Shown here: positions 42,664-51,726 of the stretch, piece after piece
How positions within the stretch are numbered: the first letter of the stretch is position 1
Layout: each line of letters starts with the position of its first letter
DNA from: Halomonas salinarum
Lineage (GTDB): Bacteria; Pseudomonadota; Gammaproteobacteria; Pseudomonadales; Halomonadaceae
Assembly: GCF_012062845.1 (NCBI RefSeq)
Contig: NZ_WWNB01000001.1
Coordinates: 124,001 to 188,000, forward strand
Length of the DNA stretch: 64,000 nucleotides
Direction of reading: 5' to 3'
The notes under the pieces: model-generated
What the model was told of the DNA's origin: nothing
Databases searched by the model: none
The model's input: the letters and a program-made list of their open reading frames with translations, nothing else
Translations under genes and position numbers: made by a program

Positions 42664-44312
42664 TGCCAATGCCATCGCTCGGTCGCGAATCGGCAACGGG
42701 CCAGGGCAGCCAGCGACGCTGGCTGCCTTTCATGAGCTGGCTGCGTCACCAGTCCCCCGGGACGGTGCGCCGCGATGCCATGGCAGGCCTGACCGGTGCC
42801 GTCCTGGTGGTACCGCAGGGCGTGGCCTATGCCATGCTCGCCGGCCTGCCTCCCCAGTACGGTCTGTACACGGCGATCGTACCCGCGGCACTGGCCGCCT
42901 TGTTCGGCTCATCGAAGCAGATGGTCAGCGGCCCCACGGCCGCGCTGTCAATCGCACTGTTCGCCACCCTGCAGCCGATGGTAGAGGGTGGGGAAGCCGA
43001 CTTCCTCTCGCTCGCCCTGACACTGACCTTTCTGGTCGGCGTCTTTCAGCTGGCGTTGGGGGTCACGCGGCTCGGTGTGCTGGTCGACCTGGTGTCCCAC
43101 TCCGTGGTCACCGGTTTCACCGCCGGCGCGGCGGTGATCATCGCCACCAGTCAACTGCCCTACGTGCTCGGGCTGTCGTCGCTAGATAGCAGCGGCTTCC
43201 TCGCGCTCTGGCCAGCGCTGCTGGCACACCTCGACCGCGTGCACCCCGAGGCCCTGCTGGTCGCCGCGGTCACCCTGGGCCTCTGCCTGGCCATTCGCCG
43301 CTGGGCGCCCCGCTGGCCTGGCATGTTGCTGGCGCTGGCGGGCGCCTCGCTGCTGGCCGGCATACTCGATCCCGGTGGCCAGCAGATTCCCCGGATCATG
43401 GCGATGCCCAGCGGCCTGCCGCCGCTCTCGATGCCGGACCTATCGCTTGAGACCGTGCAGATGCTGACCCCCGGCGCCGTCGCCCTGGGGCTTCTCGGTC
43501 TGGTCGAGGCGGCGGCGATCTCGCGGGCCTTCGCGGCGCGCCAGGGAGAGCGCGTAAATGCCAATCAGGAGTTCATCGGCCAGGGGCTGTCGAACCTCGC
43601 CGGGGCCTTCTTCTCGAGTTACATCTCGTCGGGCTCCTTCACCCGCTCGGCCATCAATGCCAGTGCCGGGGCCGGCTCGCCACTCGCCGCGCTGCTATCG
43701 GCCATCATGCTGGTGCCGATCGTGCTGTTGGCGGCACCGCTGCTTGAACACGTGCCGATGCCCGCCATGGGCGCCCTGTTGCTACTGGTGGCCGTCAATC
43801 TGGTGGATCGGCACAGCATTCGGGAAGCCTTCGCGACCAGCCGGTCGGAGACCGCCGTCCTGCTGATCACCTTCGCCTCCACCCTGATGCTGGCCCTGGA
43901 GTTTGCCATCTACTTCGGTGTGCTGGCCTCGCTGACGCTCTACCTGCGCCGAACCACCCGTCCGCCGGTGGTGGCAAGCGAGCTGGTCCATGCCCCCTTC
44001 GCACTCCAGGAGGCCCTGGAGGCGCCAGAGTGTGAGGTCATCAGGATCGACGGATCGCTGTTCTTCGGGGCCTGCGAGTCGGTGGCGCAACGGCTCGAGA
44101 AAACCGCCCAGCCGAATCTGGTGATTCTCGCCGCGGGGATCAACTTCATCGATCTCAGCGGTATCCACCTGCTGCAACGACAGGCTCGTCGCTGCCGGGC
44201 GCAGGGCGGACGGCTCTACCTGGCCTGGCCCAAACCCGATGTCGCGGCACGACTGACACGCGCCGGCATCCCCCAAGACACCCTGGCCCATGACCACGTC
44301 ATTACGCTGTAG
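42663..44312 (+). CDS. SulP family anion transporter with STAS domain
   Basis: A 549-residue membrane protein: about 10-14 helices (residues 40-430) and a C-terminal STAS domain (about 445-545, with ...VIRIDGSLFFGACESVAQRL and NLVILAAGINFIDLSGIHLLQRQARRC). The SulP signature is AGLTGAVLVVPQGVAYAMLAGLPPQYGLYTAIVPAALAALFGSSKQMVSGPTAALS. SulP proteins move sulfate, bicarbonate or other anions. Its ATG shares a base with the betC stop, so it should be made together with choline-sulfatase: either exporting the released sulfate or importing a sulfated substrate. Confidence 0.92.
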   Translation: MPMPSLGRESATGQGSQRRWLPFMSWLRHQSPGTVRRDAMAGLTGAVLVVPQGVAYAMLAGLPPQYGLYTAIVPAALAALFGSSKQMVSGPTAALSIALFATLQPMVEGGEADFLSLALTLTFLVGVFQLALGVTRLGVLVDLVSHSVVTGFTAGAAVIIATSQLPYVLGLSSLDSSGFLALWPALLAHLDRVHPEALLVAAVTLGLCLAIRRWAPRWPGMLLALAGASLLAGILDPGGQQIPRIMAMPSGLPPLSMPDLSLETVQMLTPGAVALGLLGLVEAAAISRAFAARQGERVNANQEFIGQGLSNLAGAFFSSYISSGSFTRSAINASAGAGSPLAALLSAIMLVPIVLLAAPLLEHVPMPAMGALLLLVAVNLVDRHSIREAFATSRSETAVLLITFASTLMLALEFAIYFGVLASLTLYLRRTTRPPVVASELVHAPFALQEALEAPECEVIRIDGSLFFGACESVAQRLEKTAQPNLVILAAGINFIDLSGIHLLQRQARRCRAQGGRLYLAWPKPDVAARLTRAGIPQDTLAHDHVITL

Positions 44313-44322
44313 GAGGCATTAA

Positions 44323-44430
44323 ATGACACGACGACCGTTGTCCCTGGCTTTATGCCACGAGGAAGGCCTGGCACGCCTTACCCCACTCGCTGATGGCCAA
44401 CACCGGCGCGACATGATGAGTGTTGCATAA
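44323..44430 (+). CDS. Possible 35-residue peptide between SulP and BCCT genes
   Basis: A short frame of 36 codons starts at ATG 44323 with a strong AGGAGG 7 bases upstream (overlapping the end of the SulP gene) and stops at TAA 44430. The peptide is basic (MTRRPLSLALCHEE at the start) with no recognisable domain. The ribosome site is better than chance, but the short length and lack of family support leave it doubtful; it could be a leader peptide for the BCCT gene that follows after 46 bases. Confidence 0.3.
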   Translation: MTRRPLSLALCHEEGLARLTPLADGQHRRDMMSVA

Positions 44431-44476
44431 GGAAACATCTGACTGTTCTATCCCTAACAATAAGGAGAAGTACCCC

Positions 44477-46126
44477 ATGAGTCTTCCTAACGACCCCGTA
44501 CCTCCCGCGACAGCGTCGGTGGCAATCGACGATATGCAGACCGATTACACGGTCGGCCAGGACAATATCGAAGGCCGTCTCGGCCCTTTCGACTTCGATG
44601 TCCATAACCGGGTCTTCGTCGTCTCGGCGATCGCCTCGGTGCTCTTCATCGCCCTCACCCTGCTGTTCCCGGAGCGGGCAGGCAATATCTTCCAATCGGT
44701 TGTCGCCTTTTCCACCGGCACCCTGGACTGGTACTTCATGATCCTGGTGGATTTCTTCATCCTGTTCTGCCTGGCACTCGTCGTGCTGCCCTACGGCAAG
44801 GTCCGGCTTGGCGGACCGGATGCGCGGCCTGAACACAGCTATCTCTCCTGGTTCGCGATGCTGTTCACCGCCGGTATCGGCATCGCCCTGCTGTTCTTCA
44901 GCGTGCTGGAACCGGTCTACCATGCCAATGTCTCCTCGCCGCTGGGCACCCCCTCACCTTTCGGTGCCGATGGAGCGCTGAACCCGGAGGCCATCGCCGA
45001 GGCCACCGCCATGGGTCTGGCCGGTACCTTCCTCCACTGGGGCCTGCATGGTTGGGCGGTCTATGCCGTCATGGCACTGGCCTTGGCGCTCTTTTCCTTC
45101 AACAAGGGATTGCCCTTCTCCATCCGTTCGGTCTTCTTCCCGATTCTCGGCGACCGCGTCTGGGGCTGGTGGGGCCATGCCATCGATATTCTGGCGGTGT
45201 TCTCCACCCTGTTCGGCCTGGCCACGGCGCTCGGGCTCGGGGCGCAACAGGCCAATGCCGGCATGAATTTCGTCTTCGGCATTGAGGTCAACGTCACCAC
45301 CCAGGTCATCGTCATCGTGGCGGTCACGGCAGTGGCCCTGATCTCGGTGTGGCGTGGCCTGGACGGCGGCGTGAAGAAGCTCTCCGAGTGGAACATGATC
45401 GCGGCCGTGCTATTTTTCCTGTTCGTGGTGTTCGCCGGCCCGACTCTGGTGGGGCTGACCGGGCTCTGGTCAGGGCTTAAGAGCTATGTGACGGAGTTCA
45501 TTCCCCTCTCGGCGCCGTTCGGCCGTGATGACGACGCCTATCGCCAATCCTGGTCGGTCTTCTACTGGGCCTGGTGGGTCAGCTGGGCCCCGTTCGTCGG
45601 CATGTTCGTCGCTCGGGTGTCAAAGGGCCGCACCGTGCGGGAGTTCGTGATCTGCGTGCTGCTGGTCCCCAGCCTGTTCATCTTCATCTGGATGGGCGTG
45701 TTCGGCAGCATCGCCCTGGAGCAGCTCTACGCCGACCCGGCCGGCAGCCTGGTCAAGCAGTACGTAATCGACAGCTACCGTCCGGAGCTGGCGCTGTTCG
45801 GCATGCTGAATGAACTGCCGTTGACGAGCCTGATGTCGACCCTCGGCATCGTCCTGGCGCTGGTTTTCTTTGTCACCTCGTCCGATTCTGGCTCACTGGT
45901 CATCGATACCATTACCGCCGGTGGCAAGATCGACGCCCCCCGCCCCCAGCGCATGTTCTGGGCGACAGTCGAGGGCCTGATCGCCATCGTGCTGCTGATC
46001 GGCGGCGGCCTCTCGGCTCTCCAGGCCGGGGTGACCGCGACGGCGATTCCGTTCTCCGTCGTGATGCTGCTGATGTGCTATAGCATCATCAAGGCACTGA
46101 ACGGCGAACTGCGTCGCCTCCGCTGA
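44477..46126 (+). CDS. BCCT family betaine/choline transporter (copy 1)
   Basis: A 549-residue sodium- or proton-coupled carrier with 12 helices, the normal BCCT size. The substrate aromatic box is in the segment SVFYWAWWVSWAPFVGMFVARVSKGRTVREF, preceded by FSTLFGLATALGLGAQQ and GWAVYAVMALALALFSFNKGLPFSIRS, all BCCT landmarks. The short C-terminal tail suggests uptake for nutrition rather than strong osmosensing. AAGGAGA lies before ATG 44477. A close paralogue follows; the last 140 bases of the two genes are nearly identical. Probable substrates are choline, betaine or related quaternary amines. Confidence 0.93.
   Translation: MSLPNDPVPPATASVAIDDMQTDYTVGQDNIEGRLGPFDFDVHNRVFVVSAIASVLFIALTLLFPERAGNIFQSVVAFSTGTLDWYFMILVDFFILFCLALVVLPYGKVRLGGPDARPEHSYLSWFAMLFTAGIGIALLFFSVLEPVYHANVSSPLGTPSPFGADGALNPEAIAEATAMGLAGTFLHWGLHGWAVYAVMALALALFSFNKGLPFSIRSVFFPILGDRVWGWWGHAIDILAVFSTLFGLATALGLGAQQANAGMNFVFGIEVNVTTQVIVIVAVTAVALISVWRGLDGGVKKLSEWNMIAAVLFFLFVVFAGPTLVGLTGLWSGLKSYVTEFIPLSAPFGRDDDAYRQSWSVFYWAWWVSWAPFVGMFVARVSKGRTVREFVICVLLVPSLFIFIWMGVFGSIALEQLYADPAGSLVKQYVIDSYRPELALFGMLNELPLTSLMSTLGIVLALVFFVTSSDSGSLVIDTITAGGKIDAPRPQRMFWATVEGLIAIVLLIGGGLSALQAGVTATAIPFSVVMLLMCYSIIKALNGELRRLR
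45974..46112 (+). repeat. Near-identical 3' tract of BCCT copy 1 (partner 47834-47972)
   Basis: From GGCCTGATCGCCATCGTG to the last codons, copy 1 and copy 2 differ at only two bases (both third-codon changes) in about 139, whereas just upstream third positions differ every few codons. The partner tract lies at about 47834-47972. The sharp boundary indicates recent gene conversion. Confidence 0.8.
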
Positions 46127-46348
46127 TCCTCCTGCGCTTCCTCTAAGGCTTCCGCCTCCTGGTCCCATGCCCATACGAGGTTAAGGTTCCAGGAGGACGG
46201 TTGCGTCCGGTTCCCATATCGACGCCATGAGGCCAACCTTCCGACACAGGCAGTCCTCCCCCTCTCGACACCTCCCTCTTTAGATGCGACAGCCGACTTG
46301 TGAGAGGCTCTATCGGCCAAGGTGTCTTCATCCACAGGAGCAACCTTC

Positions 46349-47998
46349 ATGAGTAGCCCACACGAACCGGCCCCACCCCCGGGATCGGATGACATGCAGA
46401 CGGATTACGTCGTTGGCCAGGACAATATCGAGGGCCACCTCGGGCCCATCGGCTTCGATATCCATAACCGGGTCTTCGTCGTCTCGGCCCTCGCCTCCAT
46501 CATCTTTATCGCGCTCACCCTGCTGTTTCCGGAACGGGCGGGCAGCGTCTTCCAGTCCATCGTCGCCTTCTCCACCGGCACCTTGGACTGGTACTTCATG
46601 ATCGTAGTGGATTTCTTCATCCTGTTCTGCGTGGCGCTGGCCTTCCTGCCCTACGGCAAGGTCAGGCTGGGCGGGCCCGATGCTCGACCGGAGCACGGCT
46701 ACCTGTCCTGGTTCGCGATGCTGTTCGCCGCCGGCATCGGCATCGGGCTGCTGTTCTTCGGCGTGCTGGAGCCGGTCTACCATGCCAACGTCTCGCTGCC
46801 TCTGGGCGTCGCCTCGCCGTTTGGAGCCGATGGCGAGCTCAACCCGGAGGCCATTTCCGAGGCGAGCGCCCTGGGCCTCGCCGGCACCTATCTCCATTGG
46901 GGCATCCATGGCTGGGCCGTCTATGTGGTGATGGCCCTGGCGCTGGCCCTCTTCACCTACAACAAGGGCCTGCCCTTCTCCATCCGTTCGGCGTTCTTCC
47001 CGATTCTCGGCGATCGCGTCTGGGGCTGGTGGGGACATGCGATCGATATCCTGGCGGTGTTCTCCACCCTGTTCGGCCTGGCCACCTCGCTCGGCCTCGG
47101 GGCCCAGCAGGCCAATGCGGGGATGAACTTCGTGTTCGGCCTCGAGGTCACCACCGCCACCCAGGTCATCATCATCGTGCTGGTCACGGCGGTGGCCCTG
47201 GTCTCGGTGTGGCGTGGCCTGGACGGCGGCGTGAAGAAGCTCTCCGAGATCAACATGGTCATGGCCGTACTGTTCTTCTTCTTCGTGCTGTTCGCCGGCC
47301 CGACCCTGGTAGCCCTGAGCGGGTTCTGGACGGGTCTTTCGACCTATGTAACGGAGTTCATCCCGCTATCGGCCCCGTTCGGGCGCGACGATGACGCCTA
47401 CCGCCAGGCCTGGACCATCTTCTACTGGGCCTGGTGGGTCAGTTGGGCGCCGTTCGTCGGCATGTTCATCGCTCGAGTGTCGCGAGGGCGCACGGTGCGC
47501 GAATTCGTGATCTGCGTGCTGCTGATCCCCAGCCTGTTCATCTTCATCTGGATGGGCATCTTCGGCGCCACGGCGCTCGACCAGCTCTATGCCGATCCCG
47601 CCGGCAGCCTGGTCAAGGAGTATGTGATCGACAACTACAGCCCCGAGCTGTCGCTGTTCGGCATGCTCAACGAACTGCCGCTGACGGGGCTGATGTCGAC
47701 CCTTGGCATCATCCTGGCGCTGATCTTCTTCGTCACCTCCTCGGATTCCGGCTCGCTGGTGATCGATACCATCACCGCCGGTGGCAAGATCGACGCGCCG
47801 CGTCCCCAGCGCATGTTCTGGGCCACGGTAGAAGGCCTGATCGCCATCGTGCTGCTGATCGGCGGCGGCCTCTCGGCGCTCCAGGCCGGGGTGACCGCGA
47901 CGGCGATTCCGTTCTCCGTCGTGATGCTGCTGATGTGCTATAGCATCATCAAGGCACTGAACGGCGAGCTGCGCCAGCTCCGTCGGGGGGGCGACTGA
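46349..47998 (+). CDS. BCCT family betaine/choline transporter (copy 2)
   Basis: A 549-residue paralogue of the gene before it, exactly the same length, with the same TIFYWAWWVSWAPFVGMFIARVSRGRTVREF box. N-terminal DDMQTDYVVGQDNIEGHLGPIGFDIHNRVF is almost the same as in copy 1, so this pair arose by tandem duplication. Divergence is spread over the body of the genes while the 3' end is almost identical (see repeat). ACAGGAGC lies before ATG 46349. The two copies may differ in substrate or affinity. Confidence 0.93.
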   Translation: MSSPHEPAPPPGSDDMQTDYVVGQDNIEGHLGPIGFDIHNRVFVVSALASIIFIALTLLFPERAGSVFQSIVAFSTGTLDWYFMIVVDFFILFCVALAFLPYGKVRLGGPDARPEHGYLSWFAMLFAAGIGIGLLFFGVLEPVYHANVSLPLGVASPFGADGELNPEAISEASALGLAGTYLHWGIHGWAVYVVMALALALFTYNKGLPFSIRSAFFPILGDRVWGWWGHAIDILAVFSTLFGLATSLGLGAQQANAGMNFVFGLEVTTATQVIIIVLVTAVALVSVWRGLDGGVKKLSEINMVMAVLFFFFVLFAGPTLVALSGFWTGLSTYVTEFIPLSAPFGRDDDAYRQAWTIFYWAWWVSWAPFVGMFIARVSRGRTVREFVICVLLIPSLFIFIWMGIFGATALDQLYADPAGSLVKEYVIDNYSPELSLFGMLNELPLTGLMSTLGIILALIFFVTSSDSGSLVIDTITAGGKIDAPRPQRMFWATVEGLIAIVLLIGGGLSALQAGVTATAIPFSVVMLLMCYSIIKALNGELRQLRRGGD

Positions 47999-48215
47999 TC
48001 CCCTCCTGCCCAGCCCGATGGCGCCGGGCAGGTTCCCTGGCCTACTCGCGGGAAGGGGCCCGGCCGACGAGTCAAAGACGGCCCCCTTTACGGAGTCGGG
48101 CGCGGCCCCATGGCGCCCAACCCGTTTGTATGGCGGTAATACCCGGACGCATACACGCCCTTCTCGACGACGTCGTCGATGCCTCTCCATGCTCCGAGAA
48201 CCCAGGACTGTCCCG

Positions 48216-49136
48216 ATGAACCACCGGCTCCCGTCTCTATCATCCCTGGTGGCCTTCGAGGCCACGGTACGGCTGGGCTCCATGACGGCGGCGGCCGAGG
48301 AAGAGGGCACGACCCAACCCACCATCTCGCAGCGTATCCGTACCCTTGAGGAACGGCTGGGCCTGCCGGTGTTCGACCGCCACGGCGGTCGCCTGACGCT
48401 TACGGTCCAGGGGGAACGTTTCTTTCGGGACATCTCGCCCGGCCTCGAGTCGATTCGTGATGCCTGCGAACGACAGATTCAGCAGGGGCAGCGCCCATCG
48501 CCCTCGGTGGTGATCGCCGCTGGATCGGGCTTCACGCACCTCTGGCTACTGCCGCAGCTGCCGGCGCTCAAGCAGGCCTTCCCGGGCTTCACGTTCAAGC
48601 TGATGCCCATCGATCGTGCCGATGCCCCCGAACTGCAGGCCGCCGACATCGCCATCCGCTTCGGCCCTTACATGCCACAGGACAAGGGACGACTGCTGGT
48701 CAGCGAGGCGGTCTTTCCGGTGTGCAGCCCCGACTATGCAAGCGAGCAGGGCTTGGGCGGCACGCTGACGGCGGACCACCTGCCACGACTATCGCTGCTG
48801 CATCAGGACATCAAGGATCCGCGCTGGCTCGACTGGGCCCAGTGGTGCCGGCACGTCGGGCTGAGCCTGATGCCGCGGGACGACGTCTTCGCCTACCACA
48901 ACTACGCCCTGCTGCTGAATGCCGCGCTCGCCCATCAGGGTGTGGCGCTGGGCTGGTCTCCGCTGGTCGAGGATTACCTGGCGAGCGGCCAGCTTATCGC
49001 CCTGGCGCCCCGAGTGACGCGCCAGGACTATGGCTACTGGCTCAGCGTCAAGCATCGCCACAGCGCAGTCACCGAACCGATCAGCGACTGGCTGGTCGAT
49101 GCCATACATCGGCAGGCGGCCTGCGTGCATGCCTGA
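48216..49136 (+). CDS. LysR-family regulator next to BCCT and phosphonate genes
   Basis: A 306-residue LysR regulator of the GcvA-like type. Helix-turn-helix about residues 5-65 (LPSLSSLVAFEATVRLGSMTAAAEEEGTTQPTISQRIRTLEERLGLPVFDRHGGRLTLT); effector domain about 95-300. The start 48216 fits the family N-terminus; ATG 48189 is an alternative. It lies between the tandem BCCT genes and the convergent TmpA/TmpB-like pair, so it may regulate either; the position suggests control of quaternary-amine uptake or phosphonate use. Confidence 0.88.
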   Translation: MNHRLPSLSSLVAFEATVRLGSMTAAAEEEGTTQPTISQRIRTLEERLGLPVFDRHGGRLTLTVQGERFFRDISPGLESIRDACERQIQQGQRPSPSVVIAAGSGFTHLWLLPQLPALKQAFPGFTFKLMPIDRADAPELQAADIAIRFGPYMPQDKGRLLVSEAVFPVCSPDYASEQGLGGTLTADHLPRLSLLHQDIKDPRWLDWAQWCRHVGLSLMPRDDVFAYHNYALLLNAALAHQGVALGWSPLVEDYLASGQLIALAPRVTRQDYGYWLSVKHRHSAVTEPISDWLVDAIHRQAACVHA

Positions 49137-49173
49137 GAACGCCTGGGCGCGCCTACCGGTGGAGAAGGAGAGG

Positions 49174-49761
49174 TCATGCCTCCAGCGGAAGCTCCTTGCC
49201 GATCACCACCGGATCGAAGGGCGTGCGGGCGAATACCCGGCGCAGCATCGGCTCGAAGTGCTCGAGCGGCGGCGTCGGGTAATCGGGGTCGAAGGCGGCC
49301 TGATCATAGCGTTCGCAGAAATCGACGCAGCTCTGATACCAGGGGTGACCCCGGTAGCGGTCGCGCTCGTTCGGGTTCTCGCCAAAGTGGTGGGCGTAGT
49401 AGACCTTCTGGAACAGCCCGTGGTGATGCACCACCCAGGTGACCTCGCCACGTACGTAGGGGCGGATGATCGACGCAGCCAGCTGTGAATGATTGTAGGG
49501 TGCCAGCTCGTCGCCGAGATCATGCAGCAGGGCCCCAACGACCATGTCGTCGTCGGCCCCATCGGCCTCGGCACGGGCGGCCGTCTGCAGCGAATGCTCC
49601 AGCCGCGACACCCGGTAGCCGCTCAGGCTGTTATCCAGATGGCGCAGGGCACGCAGCAGGCGGTCCACCAGCCCCTGGTTGAACTCGTCCTCCAGGCGCT
49701 CGAGAAAGACATACTCTTCTCGGGTGCCGTCCTTCATCTGCCGGAATGCGACCTCTTCCAT
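49174..49761 (-). CDS. tmpB: HD-domain diiron oxygenase, TmpB/PhnZ-like
   Basis: A 195-residue HD-domain protein. Metal-ligand candidates are H56 (GYRVSRLEHSLQTA, with Y49 as in PhnZ-type active sites), H80-D81 in LLHDLGDE, H91, the HHH at 112-114 and D147. PhnZ and TmpB are mixed-valent diiron oxygenases that split the C-P bond of an alpha-hydroxylated phosphonate. The gene starts 1 base after the stop of a 2-oxoglutarate oxygenase gene, the TmpA-TmpB arrangement known to convert 2-(trimethylamino)ethylphosphonate to glycine betaine and phosphate. Start 49761 is set by this coupling; a frame to 49788 overlaps tmpA. Confidence 0.75.
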   Translation of the reverse strand: MEEVAFRQMKDGTREEYVFLERLEDEFNQGLVDRLLRALRHLDNSLSGYRVSRLEHSLQTAARAEADGADDDMVVGALLHDLGDELAPYNHSQLAASIIRPYVRGEVTWVVHHHGLFQKVYYAHHFGENPNERDRYRGHPWYQSCVDFCERYDQAAFDPDYPTPPLEHFEPMLRRVFARTPFDPVVIGKELPLEA

Positions 49762-49762
49762 T

Positions 49763-50896
49763 TCAGGCGACCTCTTCGATCGGATCACGGTATTTCAAGA
49801 GGCTCGCGAAACGCTCGCGCGGGCCGTCGGTGTCGAGGTAACACCCCTGCAGGTGGCGATGTCCCTCATCGGTGTTGTAGCTGGTGCGCCCGTGCAGCAC
49901 GCGACTGTTGTCGAACAGCATCAGCTCGCCGGCCTCGAGGGCGAAGCGAACCTCGTAGGCCGGGTCCGTGAGCAGTTCACCGAGGCGCTGGCGGGCCCGG
50001 TGGAACAGCCGCGTCTGGGCCTCGGAGAGCAGTGGTAGCGCGTCCAGCCGCGGACTGTAGTGAACACCGGTGGGGTGGCCATCGTCGTCGGTCTGGATCA
50101 TGGTCCGGTGCGTGACCAGTTCGGTCCCGGCATCGATGAAGCGGAAGCGTACCGAGGTGGTCTTGAGCAACTCGTAGCCCTCGGGCGTCTCGTGACGTAG
50201 CTGCTCGAGCACCTTGAGGCTGTCGGCCAGGGTCGAGAGCCCACCGGAAGTCTCGTTGACCAGACAGTGCAGCAACTGGATGCCCGGCACCGGATTGCGA
50301 TACGGATTGTCGGTGTGCGGGCCTAGCGCCACGCTGCGATAGGCCAGATCGTTGCCGCTGGGGCGCGAGTAGACCTCGAAATAACGCCCGAAGTTAGTTT
50401 CTTTGACGTAGCCGTAGTGGCCGCCGACCTGAAGGATGCGCTCGGGGTCGGTGGGCACGCCGTAAAGCACCAGGTAGCCGTAATGCAGATAGGCCTCCAG
50501 CGAGGCACGAAAGTAGGCCGGCTCCTCCAGCACCCGCCGCCAGTCGAAGCGCACGCGCTCCTGATCCAGGCTGGCATCCCAGGGCTCGGGAGCGGGAAAG
50601 GCCGTGGCATCGTCGAGTTCATCGGCCAGCACGCGAAGATCATAGGTCTCGCGATGCCCGTCGCTGAACGCGATAGCCGCATGGTACTCATCGACCCGGA
50701 AAGCGCTGACGAGCGTCAACGTCGCATCAATGGCGTGTGAATCGAACAGGCGCTGCCGGGTCAGCGGCTCCAGTTGGTCGGGGGCTTGGGTCCGTTCGCG
50801 CAGCCACAACGGGCTGATCTCGCGCGGCTGCTCACCGTCGTCGAGAACGATCGCCGGGGGCTGCTCGCGAACGACAAACGCATGATGGGTGGACAT
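49763..50896 (-). CDS. tmpA: Gamma-butyrobetaine-hydroxylase-like dioxygenase, TmpA-like
   Basis: A 377-residue Fe(II)/2-oxoglutarate oxygenase. Residues about 8-95 form the GBBH-like N-terminal domain (LDDGEQPREISPLWLRERTQ...); the TauD/TfdA core follows with iron ligands in GPHTDNPYR (HxD) and the distal His in RVLHGRTSY, then R for 2-oxoglutarate. Family members hydroxylate gamma-butyrobetaine, trimethyllysine or trimethylaminoethylphosphonate, all trimethylammonium compounds. The coupled HD oxygenase gene downstream singles out the phosphonate reaction (TmpA). GAGGAA lies before ATG 50896. Neighbours are betaine transporters, consistent with making the osmolyte. Confidence 0.8.
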   Translation of the reverse strand: MSTHHAFVVREQPPAIVLDDGEQPREISPLWLRERTQAPDQLEPLTRQRLFDSHAIDATLTLVSAFRVDEYHAAIAFSDGHRETYDLRVLADELDDATAFPAPEPWDASLDQERVRFDWRRVLEEPAYFRASLEAYLHYGYLVLYGVPTDPERILQVGGHYGYVKETNFGRYFEVYSRPSGNDLAYRSVALGPHTDNPYRNPVPGIQLLHCLVNETSGGLSTLADSLKVLEQLRHETPEGYELLKTTSVRFRFIDAGTELVTHRTMIQTDDDGHPTGVHYSPRLDALPLLSEAQTRLFHRARQRLGELLTDPAYEVRFALEAGELMLFDNSRVLHGRTSYNTDEGHRHLQGCYLDTDGPRERFASLLKYRDPIEEVA

Positions 50897-51248
50897 GTCG
50901 GACTTCCTCGGTTGGCTGGGGTCATCACGCTAGCGATCACGGGCATGATGACGATCGAGACGTCGCACGAGTAGAGTCGGCACCTTATTCCTTGGCATGC
51001 CATTTTCTTATGGCGGCTGGCGACTCGCTTCCTCAGTGCTGGCGAGTAATAAGGTCATTCAGTAGTTCCAGCAGCGTAGGGGGCGGTTCTCGTCTGGTCC
51101 CCTGTCGTCGTCGGCCTTATCATCGAAGGCCCATATTCAGGCCACTCACGACCGCCCCTTCATCGACGCGAGGATGCCATGTCACCATTCGTCTTCCTGC
51201 TGCCGGCGATCAAGCCCGCCAACAGCAGCCCGCCCCCCAGGATCCGAC
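50897..51248. other. Intergenic region upstream of tmpA
   Basis: About 350 bases with no supported gene; it should hold the tmpAB promoter. No convincing palindrome or promoter consensus was found. Confidence 0.35.
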
Positions 51249-51425
51249 TCAGTCGCTCCCACCAGACTTCATGTCCGTAAGCAACAGGCCTGCTCCCAGG
51301 CCCGTCATCAATGCACCCAGAGACGCCAGCCCCGTGTGCTCCCGAAAGAACAGCACCACGCCAAATCCCAGCAGCATGGCACCGCCGATGACCCAGGCGC
51401 CCTTACTCAATGCATCCTCAATCAC
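51249..51425 (-). CDS. Small two-helix membrane protein (possible)
   Basis: A 58-residue frame read leftwards from a GTG at 51425: two hydrophobic segments (AWVIGGAMLLGFGVVLFF, residues about 11-28, and LASLGALMTGLGAGLLL, about 35-51) and a polar tail KSGGSD. The frame is open for another 55 codons upstream without a good start, so the true N-terminus may be longer. A purine-rich GAGGGG lies just before the GTG. Similar small Gly-rich hairpin proteins are common and mostly uncharacterised. No ATG start is available, which lowers confidence. Confidence 0.4.
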   Translation of the reverse strand: MIEDALSKGAWVIGGAMLLGFGVVLFFREHTGLASLGALMTGLGAGLLLTDMKSGGSD

Positions 51426-51624
51426 CGCCCCTCGCGATTCACGCCAGACTGCCCGACGACGAAACTCATATCGGCTTTGACAGTCTTGGTCAGGTGGACG
51501 AAACGTACCAATGACATCAAGCAGGACAGCAACGCTAACCTTGAAGAAGGAGAAGTTGCGGAAGAAAGCGGTGTGGATTCCGCTAACGAAACCTGATAAT
51601 CAGCGCCGCCGCTGATGAATCAGA

Positions 51625-51646
51625 CCCCGGCCATGCCGGGGTTTTT
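51625..51646 (+). terminator. Intrinsic terminator before flavin reductase gene
   Basis: CCCCGGC (51625-51631) and GCCGGGG (51635-51641) pair around CAT and are followed by TTTTT on the plus strand. No confident plus-strand gene ends directly before it, so either a small unrecognised transcript exists upstream or the stem works as a boundary. Confidence 0.65.
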
Positions 51647-51726
51647 GCGTTTGGACAGCCACCCCGCGCCAACGACATACTGACAATCCGTTGCCAAGCG
51701 CACATGCCAACACCTGGAGAAGCTTC

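Noticed and set aside
51174-51596. Plus-strand frame of 140 codons ending before a terminator
   Set aside because: Composition is Cys/Arg/Gln-rich, there is no ribosome site and no domain; only the terminator favours it.
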